Origin: Prevotellaceae bacterium
Lineage (GTDB): Bacteria > Bacteroidota > Bacteroidia > Bacteroidales > UBA932
Direction of reading: 5' to 3'
Length of the DNA stretch: 39,262 nucleotides
NCBI GenBank assembly: GCA_031279695.1
Contig: JAITIA010000006.1
Span: 1 to 39,262, forward strand
The notes below the pieces were generated by a model. The model ran no database searches. It was not told where the DNA came from and worked only from the letters and a program-made list of their open reading frames with translations. This document shows, piece after piece, positions 7,566-16,632 of the stretch. Every line of letters starts with the position of its first letter. Position 1 is the stretch's first letter. The translations under genes and the position numbers were made by a program.

Positions 7566-7650
7566 TTACGTTCATTATATTGATTTTGAGAATGAGCTAA
7601 AGCCAGAGGATTAAAACGGATTTATTGGCTAAGGGAAATGAAATAAATAG

Positions 7651-8102
7651 TGTCCGTCCGAAAACTCGGATACTCGCAACCACCGTCCCGTTAGGGACGG
7701 AATGTTGGTAGAAAACTGTGGTACCCCGTTGTTCGGACGAGGCTGTGCCTCGTCCGGTTTATCTTGGTAGGCTGCGCCTGCCAACAACAATGCAAATGCA
7801 GGCACAGCCTGCGTAGATAGAGTGGACAAGGTAGAACCTTGTCCCAACAGCCATGGCAAGGTCGCTGCCGCAGGCTAGCCTGCGGTTAATAAACTGCCGT
7901 CCCTGCGGGACTTTGTCGAGGCAAACAATCCTGCCAATCTTGAAAATCTCAATAAAATCAAGGTTCGGACAACCGCCGCAAACATTCCCCTCTTTTGGAG
8001 GGGCAGGGGTGTTTCACAAAAATCACAAAAATCACTCTAAATCACTCTAAATCACAGTTCAGACAATCACAAAAATCACAGTTCAGACATCCGCCGCCGC
8101 AG
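7651..8102. repeat. Cluster of hairpin repeats filling the folD - giant gene gap
   Basis: No gene is visible. In order: TGTCCGTCCGAAAACTCG (7651-7668, related to 15989 and 39108); a hairpin CCGTCCC/GGGACGG near 7684-7700; GACGAGGC/GCCTCGTC (about 7738-7756); GGCAGGC-type arms near 7771-7812; GGACAAGG/CCTTGTCC (about 7826-7846); a near-perfect palindrome CCGCAGGC-TA-GCCTGCGG (7868-7885); GTCCC-TGC-GGGAC (7899-7911); CCCCTC/GAGGGG (about 7988-8003); and repeats of ATCACTCTAA and ATCACAGTTCAGACA (8031-8090). These are stacked palindromic intergenic repeats. Confidence 0.75.
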
Positions 8103-8105
8103 GCA

Positions 8106-8140
8106 TTAATCACTAATCATTAATCGCTAATCACTAATCA
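8106..8140 (-). repeat. Stop-anchored heptamer array after the giant gene
   Basis: On the minus strand, five heptamers (TGATTAG, TGATTAG, CGATTAA, TGATTAG, TGATTAA) start with the TGA stop codon itself (8140-8138) and run into TGCCTGCGGCGG. Confidence 0.85.
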
Positions 8141-11100
8141 TCGCCTTCTCACTAATGTAATGTATCCTTTTTTGGATGTGGTTTTGAGATTGTCGTCTTC
8201 GTAGTAGATAAGGAAGAAGTAGGTATCCGGCGGGGCGGGGCTACCGTCCATGCGGCTACCGTCCCAACCGTTGTCGCCTTCAAAGATTTTCAGCCCCAGA
8301 CGGTCGAAAATAGCTAATCGACGACCATGCATGAATACGTCGTTTTTGCCGTCGCCGTTGGGGGTAAATACCTGAGGGATAAAAATATCGCTCTCGAGCA
8401 TATAAGTTCGCGCGGCAAAACAGCCGTTTACGTCGGTGATGTGTACGGTGAAGATGCTGGCGTCGATTTTGCCGTTGCGGGGCGCCGAGCCGCTTATCAG
8501 TCCTTCGGGGCTGAGTGTAAAGCCCATTGGAAGAATATCTTCGGTATAATAAAGGAATGGCGGAACGGCGTTGCTTTCGAGCTGCACCAAGTAGGGACGC
8601 TCGCGCTGGAAGGGCGGTATGGTTTCAGGGTTCAGATACATGTAATTGAACACTGTAACAAAGGCTGTTGTGCGCAACAGCGAGGGGCAGCCATACAGAT
8701 TGACCGTCTCGACAAAGTACGCCGCCGATTCTTCGATTGGTTGTGAGAGAGTTATCCGCAATTCACCGCCGTCGTCCGACTGTGCGCTGCCTGCCGGCGC
8801 GCCGTTGGCGTCATATACATTATATATATAGCCGCTGTCGGTGGCAGGAATCACTATCACCGGATATTGACCCGGACAAATATCGGGCGCTGTTGCCGCC
8901 ACCGTATCGGGATCGGGGATGATGATTATCTTTGCGTTCACCGTATCGCTTTCGCAGCCAAGCACATCATGTTTTTGAGTGATTATGTATATCAGCGTAT
9001 CGGGCGTTGTGGTGGGCGGAACGGGAGCAATGGCGCTTGGAATACTGTCAAGTTCGTACCACTGAATGTGATAACCATTGGAAGGCGTGGCTTTCAGCGG
9101 TTGAGCGCTGGCAAAATGGCAGTAGAGAGTATCGAAAGGCGTCGGAAGCGGCGGAATAACAACTTCGACAGGAACAACAGCGCGCAAGGGTGATACACAG
9201 TTATATACATCGGTGATTTCGATATACGCCACATCGTTTTGATGAAGTATCCATGCCGTGTTGATGCTGAGCGGCGAGCCGTCGGCACGAACATCAAAAA
9301 GAGTATCGCCGCCGCTGTCGAAGCCGGTATATCGATATTGATTCTGTGTATTATTGATGATTATCTGCGGCGACGTGCGGCGACAAATTGGCGGAGCGTA
9401 TGCGTTGATAAGCGTGTCGGGCAGCGGAGTTATATCAACCCTAACCTCTGCCGTATCGCTTGGGCAGCCCAGCAACGTGTCGATTTGCGCCACCCAGTAC
9501 GAAATGCTTCCCACCGTGCCTGTTGGCGGAACGGGCGCAGAAGATAGCGGCGTAGTGCGGTCGGTATCATACCATTGCAAGCGGTTGCCGGCGGTGGAAT
9601 CCACTTTCAGAGGAGGCACATTTACTGCATTGTGGCAGTGCTGCACGGGCGTAACTATCGGCATTGGCGGCGGGCGCACACTGACCGGAACACGCGACCG
9701 TTGCAGCGAAATACATTGATACGGCGATTCTACTTCGATGTAAAAAGTCTCGGAAACGGTCAGCGCAATACTGCTTTCGATAACCAGAGTGTCGGAATAG
9801 GCTGTTTCTGTACCAACAACCGTTCCGCTCTGATTATAAATCCGATAAACATATCCATAATCTGTGTCGGGGATAACAATCAGCGGTTTTTGATAGCGGC
9901 AAATATCGTTTGAGTATGCCGCCGCCACCGTGTCGGGCAAAGGCATCACAAGTATCTTCGCATTCACCGTATCGCTTTCACATCCAAGCACATCATGTTT
10001 TTGAGTGATTATGTATATCAGCGTATCGGGCGTTGCGGTGGGCGGAACGGGAGCATTGGCGCTTGGAATACTGTCAAGTTCGTACCACTGAATGTGATAG
10101 CCATTAGAAGGCGTGGCTTTCAGCGGTTGAGCGGCGTCGAAACGGCAGTAGAGCGTATCGAAAGGCACGGGAACGGGCGGAATAACAACTTCGACGGGAA
10201 CAACAGCACGATAGGGTGATATACAGTTATATACATCGGTGATTTCGATATACGCCACATCGTTTTGATGAAGTATCCATGCGGGATTGTTGATACTGAG
10301 CGGCGAGCCGTCGGCACGAACATCAAAAATGGTATCGCCGCCGTTGTCGAAGCCTGTATATCGATATTGATTATATGTATTATTGATGATTATCTGCGGC
10401 GATGTGCGGCGGCAAATTGGCGGAGCGTATGCGTTGATAAGCGTGTCGGGCAGCGGAGTTATATCGACCTGAACTTCAGCCGTATCGCTTGGGCAGCCCC
10501 GCAGCGTGTCGATTTGCGCCACCCAATACGAAATGCTTCCCACCGTGCCGGTTGGTGGAACGGGCGCAGAGAGGATCGGCGTAGTGCGGTCGGTATCATA
10601 CCATTGCAGACGGTTGCCGGCGGTGGAATCCACTTTCAGAGGCAGCACATTTGCAGCATTGTGGCAATGCTGTACAGGCGAGACTATTGGCGTCGACGGA
10701 ATCCACACCCTGATAGGAACGTGAGATCGCTGTGGCGCAACACATTGATGTCGCGTTTCCACTTCGACGAAAAAAGTCTCGGAAGCAGTCAGCGCAACAC
10801 TGCTGGTAATGATAAGAGTATCGCTGTAAGCAGTTTCCGTGCCAACAACCGCTCCGCTCTGATTATAAATCCGATAAACATATCCATAATATGTATCGGG
10901 TATAACAATCAGCGGTTTTTGATAGCGGCAAATATCGTTTGAGTATGCCACCGCCACCGTATCGGGCAGTTGTTCAACAATAAAGACTATCCGCCGCAAT
11001 GTGCTCTCACAGTTGATATTGTTCGATTGTTTGACGTAATAGACCGAAGTATCGGGAGCGTGGCGTGGCGGCGTTGGGGCGGCAGGGAGCGCCAGAGTGT

Positions 11101-14100
11101 CGGCGTCGAACCATTGCAGAAAATGTCCGGGCAAGGGAACAGCCGTCAGTGGTGTTTCGGGAGTGTTGATACAGACCACTATACTGTCGTTAATTTTCGG
11201 CTCTTCGGGTTGATATACATTTATACTGACATCTTGATGAAGAACATAACAGCCTTTAGGATGAACGGTGATGGTATATACGCCTGAATCGGCGAAAGTT
11301 GCCGGACCAAAGATTGTGTCCTTGGCGTGCGAAACAAATCCGTTGGGACCTGTCCACAGGTAAGTATCGCTCACCGGCAAGGAGCTGAGGCTGATAGTGT
11401 GTCCTATACAGACGTCGGTAGAGGCGGAAATAATTTTGTCGCGCAGGTCTATCATGGTGATATCCTGCGGAAAAGAGCGTCCGCACTGATTGTCGGTGAT
11501 ATAAACCGTATAAGTTTCGCCCAGACTGCCATAGTTGAATATGCCGGTGGTGTTGGTTTCAACTAATGGAACGGGCAAACGGTTGTCGTAGAGTTGATAA
11601 GTATAGTCGCCGCTGCCTTCGATAGCCTTTATTTCGATATATCCTGTTGTGCCACAGATGTATGCCTTTGTTGCGTCAATATCGAGTTTCACTTTTTGTA
11701 TTTTGAAAGTTATGGTCAGGGAATCGTGCGGACAAAGTTGCGAGCCGTCTAAGGTGCTCATTTCTATCACATAATCGCCCGAAACTTTCAAAAGAAAACT
11801 GCCTCCGTGTCCGACTTGGGTACCAACGCCCGTTGGACCGGAAACAATTGTGTAACGGATATATCCCGATGCATCGCCCGAGTTGATATACGACAGCGTT
11901 GTCTGTGGCCTGACGGTTGTACCGTTTTCGCAGTCGGGCGACGCCGTATATATCAGCGTATCATACGAATAAACGTGGAACTCTATCGACAGTAGTTGTT
12001 CCACGCCACAGTGGTCGATTACCTTAAACTGATATTGACCCGGGACTATGGTATCGTAATTCAGAGTATATGGGTCGGCGCTGAACGGGAAGACCTCTGT
12101 TTTGCCCGCAACGGTAATATCTATTGTATCGTTTATCGGGACGGTTGTTCCTGAAAGATAGATGATTTGCGTGCCGGGCTGAAACTGCAGATCCGTTCCT
12201 GAGCCTGTGCGGTTTATCTTGATATAGCCTGTGCCAAGCCGACAAATCGACGCGCCCTTATCGATTGCATAGTTTGCCAATATGTTTCTACTTTGAGAGA
12301 ACTCATTCGACCAGAGCGAATCCAGAGTCTTGCCAATCAGTAAAATACGGTAAACAGTATCATATTTAAGCAAATCAAATTCAATATTATCGTCGTTGAT
12401 TGGCGTGGGCGAACTATCCACCAAGTCGCCATTCTGTTTGAAAAGTTTCCATTGATAGGGTTTGCACTGTACATTAGTATTGAACATTGCCGTATATGAG
12501 GTGCAGGTCAGGTTTTTATTGCCTGCATGAGAAATACTCATCGGGCTTTGCCATGTTGCCCATTCGACGCTGTCGCGCCAAGTTGTTCCCTCCCTGTCGG
12601 TAAAATCAATATAATATTTGCCAAAAGGAATTGGGTTGGGAAACCAGTCGTAATTGTAGTTGTTTGCCGAATTGAGACCGGAAAGAGTGGCGCCGGCAAC
12701 GGGATTTTCGTCCTTGTCGCGCAACACAACACTGTAAGGGTAGCAAATCAGTCCTCGATAGTCGGTATGTTGAGCGACACCCAGTCTGAACCCTTCGCAA
12801 CCAGGCCAGTTGGCAGAATACAAGCTTTCAATTGGGTGTATTTTTATAGTATCGTGCACAATTTCCTCTGTTGGACAATTGCCTCCGTTTTTGAGACGCA
12901 CCACCGCCACCAGCGAATCCTTATTATCGCGGAAAGTTTTGTATGTTACATCAAGAGTATCAAGCATAAAATTACCGCTGCCGTCGCGAAGAACGGGTTT
13001 CCATTGCAGCAGGGTGAAATTGGTTGTTGGCTTATGCGCGGGGTCGCTGGCAAGATAGAAGGCAACTTCGTAGTTTGCCTCCGAATGTTGACTCCAGTCG
13101 GGAAAAAACGATATTGTATTGACCGGCACGCGAACAATCTGACAGTTGCCGTCGTTTGTTTCGGGCGGATGAAGATATTCGCCAAAGGGGTCGTTGGGCA
13201 CATCGCCTCCATATTGACTGCCCGGCATTGCCCTGATTGTAAATTCCGCTTCGACAGAACTTCCGCAGGCGTCGGTTACCTTGATTTTGTATGTACCGTC
13301 GGGTAAATTGCCCAGCACATACGTGAGCGTTCCGCCCATGAAAGAGGGGTCAAGCAGTTTAGGATAAGTGGCGCTGTATTCCGGTGGTCCGTCAATCATT
13401 TCGATTTTGTAGGGCGCTTTACCTTCGGTGATTTCCATCATAAACATGCCCGTACCCCAGCAGTCGAGCGAAGGGAGGGTATCGATTTTTACGTGTTCGA
13501 GGGTATTTCCCTTGATTATAAAGGAAGTATCGACCGTCAATCCGCAAGCATCGGTAACTTTCAGGTTAAAAGTATCGGCTGGCAAACTTCCATGCGTATA
13601 ATTTCCACTATTGTATCCGGTTTCGGTATGAGTATAGCTGCCTCCTGTGTTTGAATTTATGTCGATTTGATAAGGTTTTTTTCCGTCGTTGATATTGAAT
13701 TTAACTTCGCCGTTCCCTAAAACACATTCTGTTGTCTTTTTAGTAATGATATCGGAAACCGAAAGGCTTCCCGTTACGATATTCACCGCAATGCGGACGG
13801 TATCCACATGGCAACTATCGGTAACAATAATATTGTATGTACCTGCTGCCAAGCCGGTAAAGCTGAAGGTTGGACTGTTCTGAGTAACAGTTGTTCCGCC
13901 AATGTGCGAGGGACCGGTTATTTCCGCTTTATACTTTGGAACGCCGTCGGGCAGGGTAAAACTGATGCTGCCTGTGGGGTCGCAACTACTTGAAGGCGTT
14001 ACCGATGGCTGCCCGCTAAAATGCAGCGGCATTTTGTTGATATGAATATTAAAACTATCGGGCACAGCGCTGCAATCGTCCTGTACCTTAAATTTATAGT

Positions 14101-14920
14101 TGCCCTGAGGCAAATCATCGACAAAATGCGGCGAGGCGGTGAGATTACTGAATACCAACTGTCCGGTATATTCCGCAGGATATTCGGTAAGAGTTATTTT
14201 ATATGGCGGAGCGCCGTTTGTCATTGTTATTTTCACCTGACCTTCGGCGAGGCAGGTGTGCGTATCTCTGGTTTTTTGCACCGTATATTGATGCCGGGTT
14301 TCGCCAATATTGTCGTTTTTCCAAATTCTGTATCCGCAAATGTCTTCAACATAAAACGAATACGCACCATCTGCCAGATTGTCAATAATATAATTGCCGG
14401 CGGCAAGATTGTTGAACTCAAGAGCGCCGGTATATTCCGACGGATGTGATGTGATTACAACTTTATACGGAGGTTTGCCGTCGGCGATATGTATTTTAAA
14501 CGAGCCTGTTGGCTTGCATTCCAGCGAGGGATTGCGTTCAAGCACATCGACATTTGGCACTTTGTATGAGGTTGTTATGGTTATGGGCGTCGAGTTTTTT
14601 GTTACAACAAACGCATTGTTGCAATAAGCCTGAACTGTGGCGGTATAAGTACCCGGCGGCAAGCCCACAAAGAGCCCGTCGTTAGCCGAAAACGGCACAG
14701 CATGACTGCCGGAACTGATGCTGAACTGCGGGCTACTCAAATTAACGGTATCTGCTCCGGAAAGTTTCACCTTCACCACGCCGTTCGACTGGCAGTCGGA
14801 ATGTGTTACATATTCAATTTCCAGCGAAAAGTTGGTACAGCTCTGCGCTCGAATATAGTTGGGTATAAGCATTATACCCAAAGCCAATACACAAAAAAAC
14901 AGAGTAGAAATTTTCGTCAT
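8138..14920 (-). CDS. Giant T9SS-exported surface protein with Ig-like/SprB-like modules and CHU_C sorting domain
   Basis: A 2260-residue protein with a signal peptide (residues about 1-25, ending IRAQ). Residues about 125-565 hold five SprB-like modules with the pattern DGKPPYK...LPDGTYKIKVTDACG. A less regular middle (about 570-1190) follows, then a run of Ig-like, CHU_C-associated modules of about 85 residues (about 1190-2010) with QWYDTD...APVPP and a paired Cys, then a putative Ig module (FTLSPEGLISGSAP). The end is a gliding-motility-associated C-terminal domain (VFTPNGDGKNDVF, then GWDG, then PPDTYFF, final RRR), the type B T9SS sorting signal. It should be secreted across the outer membrane and held at the surface or released, probably as an adhesin. 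It lies 114 bp after the lysine-rich protein gene on the same strand. Two near-identical 342/343-residue blocks show recent duplication. Confidence 0.95.
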   Translation of the reverse strand: MTKISTLFFCVLALGIMLIPNYIRAQSCTNFSLEIEYVTHSDCQSNGVVKVKLSGADTVNLSSPQFSISSGSHAVPFSANDGLFVGLPPGTYTATVQAYCNNAFVVTKNSTPITITTSYKVPNVDVLERNPSLECKPTGSFKIHIADGKPPYKVVITSHPSEYTGALEFNNLAAGNYIIDNLADGAYSFYVEDICGYRIWKNDNIGETRHQYTVQKTRDTHTCLAEGQVKITMTNGAPPYKITLTEYPAEYTGQLVFSNLTASPHFVDDLPQGNYKFKVQDDCSAVPDSFNIHINKMPLHFSGQPSVTPSSSCDPTGSISFTLPDGVPKYKAEITGPSHIGGTTVTQNSPTFSFTGLAAGTYNIIVTDSCHVDTVRIAVNIVTGSLSVSDIITKKTTECVLGNGEVKFNINDGKKPYQIDINSNTGGSYTHTETGYNSGNYTHGSLPADTFNLKVTDACGLTVDTSFIIKGNTLEHVKIDTLPSLDCWGTGMFMMEITEGKAPYKIEMIDGPPEYSATYPKLLDPSFMGGTLTYVLGNLPDGTYKIKVTDACGSSVEAEFTIRAMPGSQYGGDVPNDPFGEYLHPPETNDGNCQIVRVPVNTISFFPDWSQHSEANYEVAFYLASDPAHKPTTNFTLLQWKPVLRDGSGNFMLDTLDVTYKTFRDNKDSLVAVVRLKNGGNCPTEEIVHDTIKIHPIESLYSANWPGCEGFRLGVAQHTDYRGLICYPYSVVLRDKDENPVAGATLSGLNSANNYNYDWFPNPIPFGKYYIDFTDREGTTWRDSVEWATWQSPMSISHAGNKNLTCTSYTAMFNTNVQCKPYQWKLFKQNGDLVDSSPTPINDDNIEFDLLKYDTVYRILLIGKTLDSLWSNEFSQSRNILANYAIDKGASICRLGTGYIKINRTGSGTDLQFQPGTQIIYLSGTTVPINDTIDITVAGKTEVFPFSADPYTLNYDTIVPGQYQFKVIDHCGVEQLLSIEFHVYSYDTLIYTASPDCENGTTVRPQTTLSYINSGDASGYIRYTIVSGPTGVGTQVGHGGSFLLKVSGDYVIEMSTLDGSQLCPHDSLTITFKIQKVKLDIDATKAYICGTTGYIEIKAIEGSGDYTYQLYDNRLPVPLVETNTTGIFNYGSLGETYTVYITDNQCGRSFPQDITMIDLRDKIISASTDVCIGHTISLSSLPVSDTYLWTGPNGFVSHAKDTIFGPATFADSGVYTITVHPKGCYVLHQDVSINVYQPEEPKINDSIVVCINTPETPLTAVPLPGHFLQWFDADTLALPAAPTPPRHAPDTSVYYVKQSNNINCESTLRRIVFIVEQLPDTVAVAYSNDICRYQKPLIVIPDTYYGYVYRIYNQSGAVVGTETAYSDTLIITSSVALTASETFFVEVETRHQCVAPQRSHVPIRVWIPSTPIVSPVQHCHNAANVLPLKVDSTAGNRLQWYDTDRTTPILSAPVPPTGTVGSISYWVAQIDTLRGCPSDTAEVQVDITPLPDTLINAYAPPICRRTSPQIIINNTYNQYRYTGFDNGGDTIFDVRADGSPLSINNPAWILHQNDVAYIEITDVYNCISPYRAVVPVEVVIPPVPVPFDTLYCRFDAAQPLKATPSNGYHIQWYELDSIPSANAPVPPTATPDTLIYIITQKHDVLGCESDTVNAKILVMPLPDTVAAAYSNDICRYQKPLIVIPDTDYGYVYRIYNQSGTVVGTETAYSDTLVIESSIALTVSETFYIEVESPYQCISLQRSRVPVSVRPPPMPIVTPVQHCHNAVNVPPLKVDSTAGNRLQWYDTDRTTPLSSAPVPPTGTVGSISYWVAQIDTLLGCPSDTAEVRVDITPLPDTLINAYAPPICRRTSPQIIINNTQNQYRYTGFDSGGDTLFDVRADGSPLSINTAWILHQNDVAYIEITDVYNCVSPLRAVVPVEVVIPPLPTPFDTLYCHFASAQPLKATPSNGYHIQWYELDSIPSAIAPVPPTTTPDTLIYIITQKHDVLGCESDTVNAKIIIIPDPDTVAATAPDICPGQYPVIVIPATDSGYIYNVYDANGAPAGSAQSDDGGELRITLSQPIEESAAYFVETVNLYGCPSLLRTTAFVTVFNYMYLNPETIPPFQRERPYLVQLESNAVPPFLYYTEDILPMGFTLSPEGLISGSAPRNGKIDASIFTVHITDVNGCFAARTYMLESDIFIPQVFTPNGDGKNDVFMHGRRLAIFDRLGLKIFEGDNGWDGSRMDGSPAPPDTYFFLIYYEDDNLKTTSKKGYITLVRRR
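8895..10949. repeat. Recent in-frame tandem duplication inside the giant gene (1026/1029 bp units)
   Basis: The block from 8895 to about 9920 is repeated from 9921 to about 10949 with only scattered substitutions. Landmarks are offset by exactly 1026 bp up to about 9250/10277 and by 1029 bp after a 3-bp indel there (SINTAW versus SINNPAW). Each unit encodes four Ig-like sub-modules. Diverged copies of single sub-modules flank the pair on both sides. The near-identity points to a recent event or ongoing gene conversion. Confidence 0.93.
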
Positions 14921-15034
14921 AACGCATCCGGTTCAACAATTTGTAACATTTTCAGGATTAAAGGCGTCGAAACAAACAAATAAGCGCACAAACTCCTGTA
15001 TCATAAATCAACAAGCAACCACCACTATACAAAA

Positions 15035-15745
15035 TTATTTTTTCTTGTTCAACTTCTTTTCAAGTTCTTTCTGCTTCTTTTCCAAAGCCTTTTGTCGGGC
15101 GAGTTCTTTTTTGTCTTTTTCTTTTTGTTTCTTTTCCTCAGCCTTCTGCTTTTCTTTCGCCTTTTTGTCGGCAGCCTTCTGTTTTTCTTTTTCCTTTTTG
15201 TCGGCAGCCTTCTGTTTTTCCTGAGCCTTTTTGTCGGCAATCTTCTGTTTATCGGCTTCTTTCTTCGCAGTTAACTTTGCCTTTTCCTCATCCTTTTTGA
15301 CTTTTTCCTTGTCTTTGGACATGATGCGCTCGGTTTCCTTTTGTTCTTTAAGCTCATCGTTTGCCTTTTTGGTCATAAAGGCATTGTTTTGAGCGATGTA
15401 CTTATTAACCTCGGCAAGGTCTTTACTCGAAAAATTTTTCTGATATTCCGAAAATTCTTCGGTAGTAAGGGCGGCTTTCAGCATATCGCTACGTTCCTGA
15501 TTGATGTAGTTAATAAGTTTAACATAATCAGGCGTTCCATACGCCAAATCCGTGATGCGTTTGTCCGTTTGCACAAAAATTTTGTGAACGGTTTCTTTTT
15601 TCGTCCCGTCGAGTTTGAGGCGGGTTGCTACTAAATCTGTCTTTTCAGCCACAAGGTCTTTTTGAGCCGTCTGAGCCGTCTGTCCCGACAAATATGATGC
15701 TGATATCAACATCAGAAAACATGTGATCAATACTATATTCTTCAT
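15035..15745 (-). CDS. Secreted lysine/glutamate-rich coiled-coil protein, function unknown
   Basis: A 236-residue protein. A signal peptide (about residues 1-22, ending YLSGQ) points to the periplasm. Residues 30-115 form a helical domain with YGTPDYVKLINYINQERSDML and TTEEFSEYQKNF, resembling the short helical domains of periplasmic stress-type proteins. From about residue 125 to the end it is almost entirely Lys, Glu, Ala, Gln and Asp, with imperfect 11-residue repeats (QKAADKKEKEK and variants), a long charged single helix or coiled coil. At the DNA level this is a run of TTTTT/CTTTT blocks prone to slippage. The giant T9SS protein gene follows 114 bp downstream on the same strand, so the two may be co-transcribed. 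I do not recognise a named family. Confidence 0.88.
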   Translation of the reverse strand: MKNIVLITCFLMLISASYLSGQTAQTAQKDLVAEKTDLVATRLKLDGTKKETVHKIFVQTDKRITDLAYGTPDYVKLINYINQERSDMLKAALTTEEFSEYQKNFSSKDLAEVNKYIAQNNAFMTKKANDELKEQKETERIMSKDKEKVKKDEEKAKLTAKKEADKQKIADKKAQEKQKAADKKEKEKQKAADKKAKEKQKAEEKKQKEKDKKELARQKALEKKQKELEKKLNKKK

Positions 15746-15790
15746 AATATAAACATTTTACAATTAGATTACACTAAAATTATAATTTGA

Positions 15791-15798
15791 CAAAGGTA
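15791..15798 (-). promoter_or_regulatory. Candidate -7 box for the lysine-rich protein gene
   Basis: On the minus strand TACCTTTG (15798-15791) matches TAnnTTTG about 45 bp before the start codon. No good TTTG -33 box is visible at the usual distance. Confidence 0.5.
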
Positions 15799-16061
15799 CG
15801 GACTTTTTTGATACTGAAAAAATTTTTTTTGTGAAAAAACAATATAAATAGTTAATTTTTCATAAAATCAATTTTGTATTCTTTGTAAACAACAAATATA
15901 CAGCGCATTATGCCTGTGCGGAATTACTTGATTTTTTTTGTGCGACGCAGTCGGTTTTTTGTGCGACAGAGACCTCCGTATAATGTAGTGTCTGTCCGAA
16001 AAGTCGAAAAAATGGACAGACACAAATCAGCAATCGTCAATCGTCAATCGTCAATCAAAAA
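15799..16061. other. Intergenic region with two direct repeats and a hairpin, no gene
   Basis: TTTTTTGTGCGAC occurs twice (15934-15946, 15955-15967). GTGTCTGTCC (15988-15997) pairs perfectly with GGACAGACAC (16014-16023), a 10-bp stem that lies just past the purE array and could end purE transcription. Its left arm with GAAAAGTCG resembles repeats at 7651 and 39108. Confidence 0.6.
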
Positions 16062-16064
16062 TCA
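16023..16064 (-). repeat. Stop-anchored heptamer array after purE
   Basis: On the minus strand TGATTTT, TGATTGA, CGATTGA, CGATTGA, CGATTGC and TGATTTG follow without gaps. The first three bases are the purE stop codon TGA (16064-16062). Confidence 0.85.
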
Positions 16065-16571
16065 GCTTTGTTTTTTCAATTTCTCCTTAATTTCGGCATT
16101 AGCCTGAAGCACTTTTTGGGCAAGTTCGGCTTTGAAATTTTTGAATTTCGACATCAATTCGCTGTTGCCGAGTGCAAGCATTTGAACGGCAAGAATGCCA
16201 GCATTGCGCGCACCGTCGAGGGCAACTGTGGCTACGGGTATTCCAGCCGGCATTTGCAGAATGGAGAGAATGGAATCCCAGCCATCGATTGAGTTTGACG
16301 ATTTTATGGGTACGCCAATCACCGGCAGCGGCGTGATTGCGGCAATTATGCCGGGCAAATGCGCTGCGCCTCCCGCTCCGGCAATAACAACCTTTATGCC
16401 TCTGTTTTCCAGCATCGAAGCATATTCCATCACCTGGTGGGGAACGCGGTGCGCCGACAAGGCGCTGACCTCGTATTCCACGCTCATTTCGTCCAAAAAT
16501 TTGGCGGCGTTTTCCATTATTTTCAGGTCGGAAACGCTGCCCATCACTATACTTATTTCGGGTGTCATCAA
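16062..16571 (-). CDS. purE: N5-carboxyaminoimidazole ribonucleotide mutase PurE
   Basis: A 169-residue class I PurE, which converts N5-CAIR to CAIR in purine synthesis. Signatures: GSVSDLKIM near the N terminus (CAIR phosphate binding), SAHRVP with the catalytic His at about residue 41, GAGGAAHLPG, and VATVALDGARNAGILA. The C-terminal tail is Lys-rich. Either of two adjacent Met codons could be the start; the first is used here. It lies 61 bp downstream of the AsmA-family gene on the same strand, so it is probably read from that promoter. No purK is in the window, so N5-CAIR synthesis must be encoded elsewhere. Confidence 0.96.
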   Translation of the reverse strand: MMTPEISIVMGSVSDLKIMENAAKFLDEMSVEYEVSALSAHRVPHQVMEYASMLENRGIKVVIAGAGGAAHLPGIIAAITPLPVIGVPIKSSNSIDGWDSILSILQMPAGIPVATVALDGARNAGILAVQMLALGNSELMSKFKNFKAELAQKVLQANAEIKEKLKKQS

Positions 16572-16632
16572 TTTTCTGTTTTTTTATTTATTCGAGATAT
16601 AATTTACTGTCAATCAATTATTGCGGATTTTC

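Noticed and set aside
12527..13306. 259-codon plus-strand ORF inside the giant gene
   Set aside because: Antisense shadow of a clearly coding minus-strand gene with signal peptide and sorting domain; its product has no recognisable domain.
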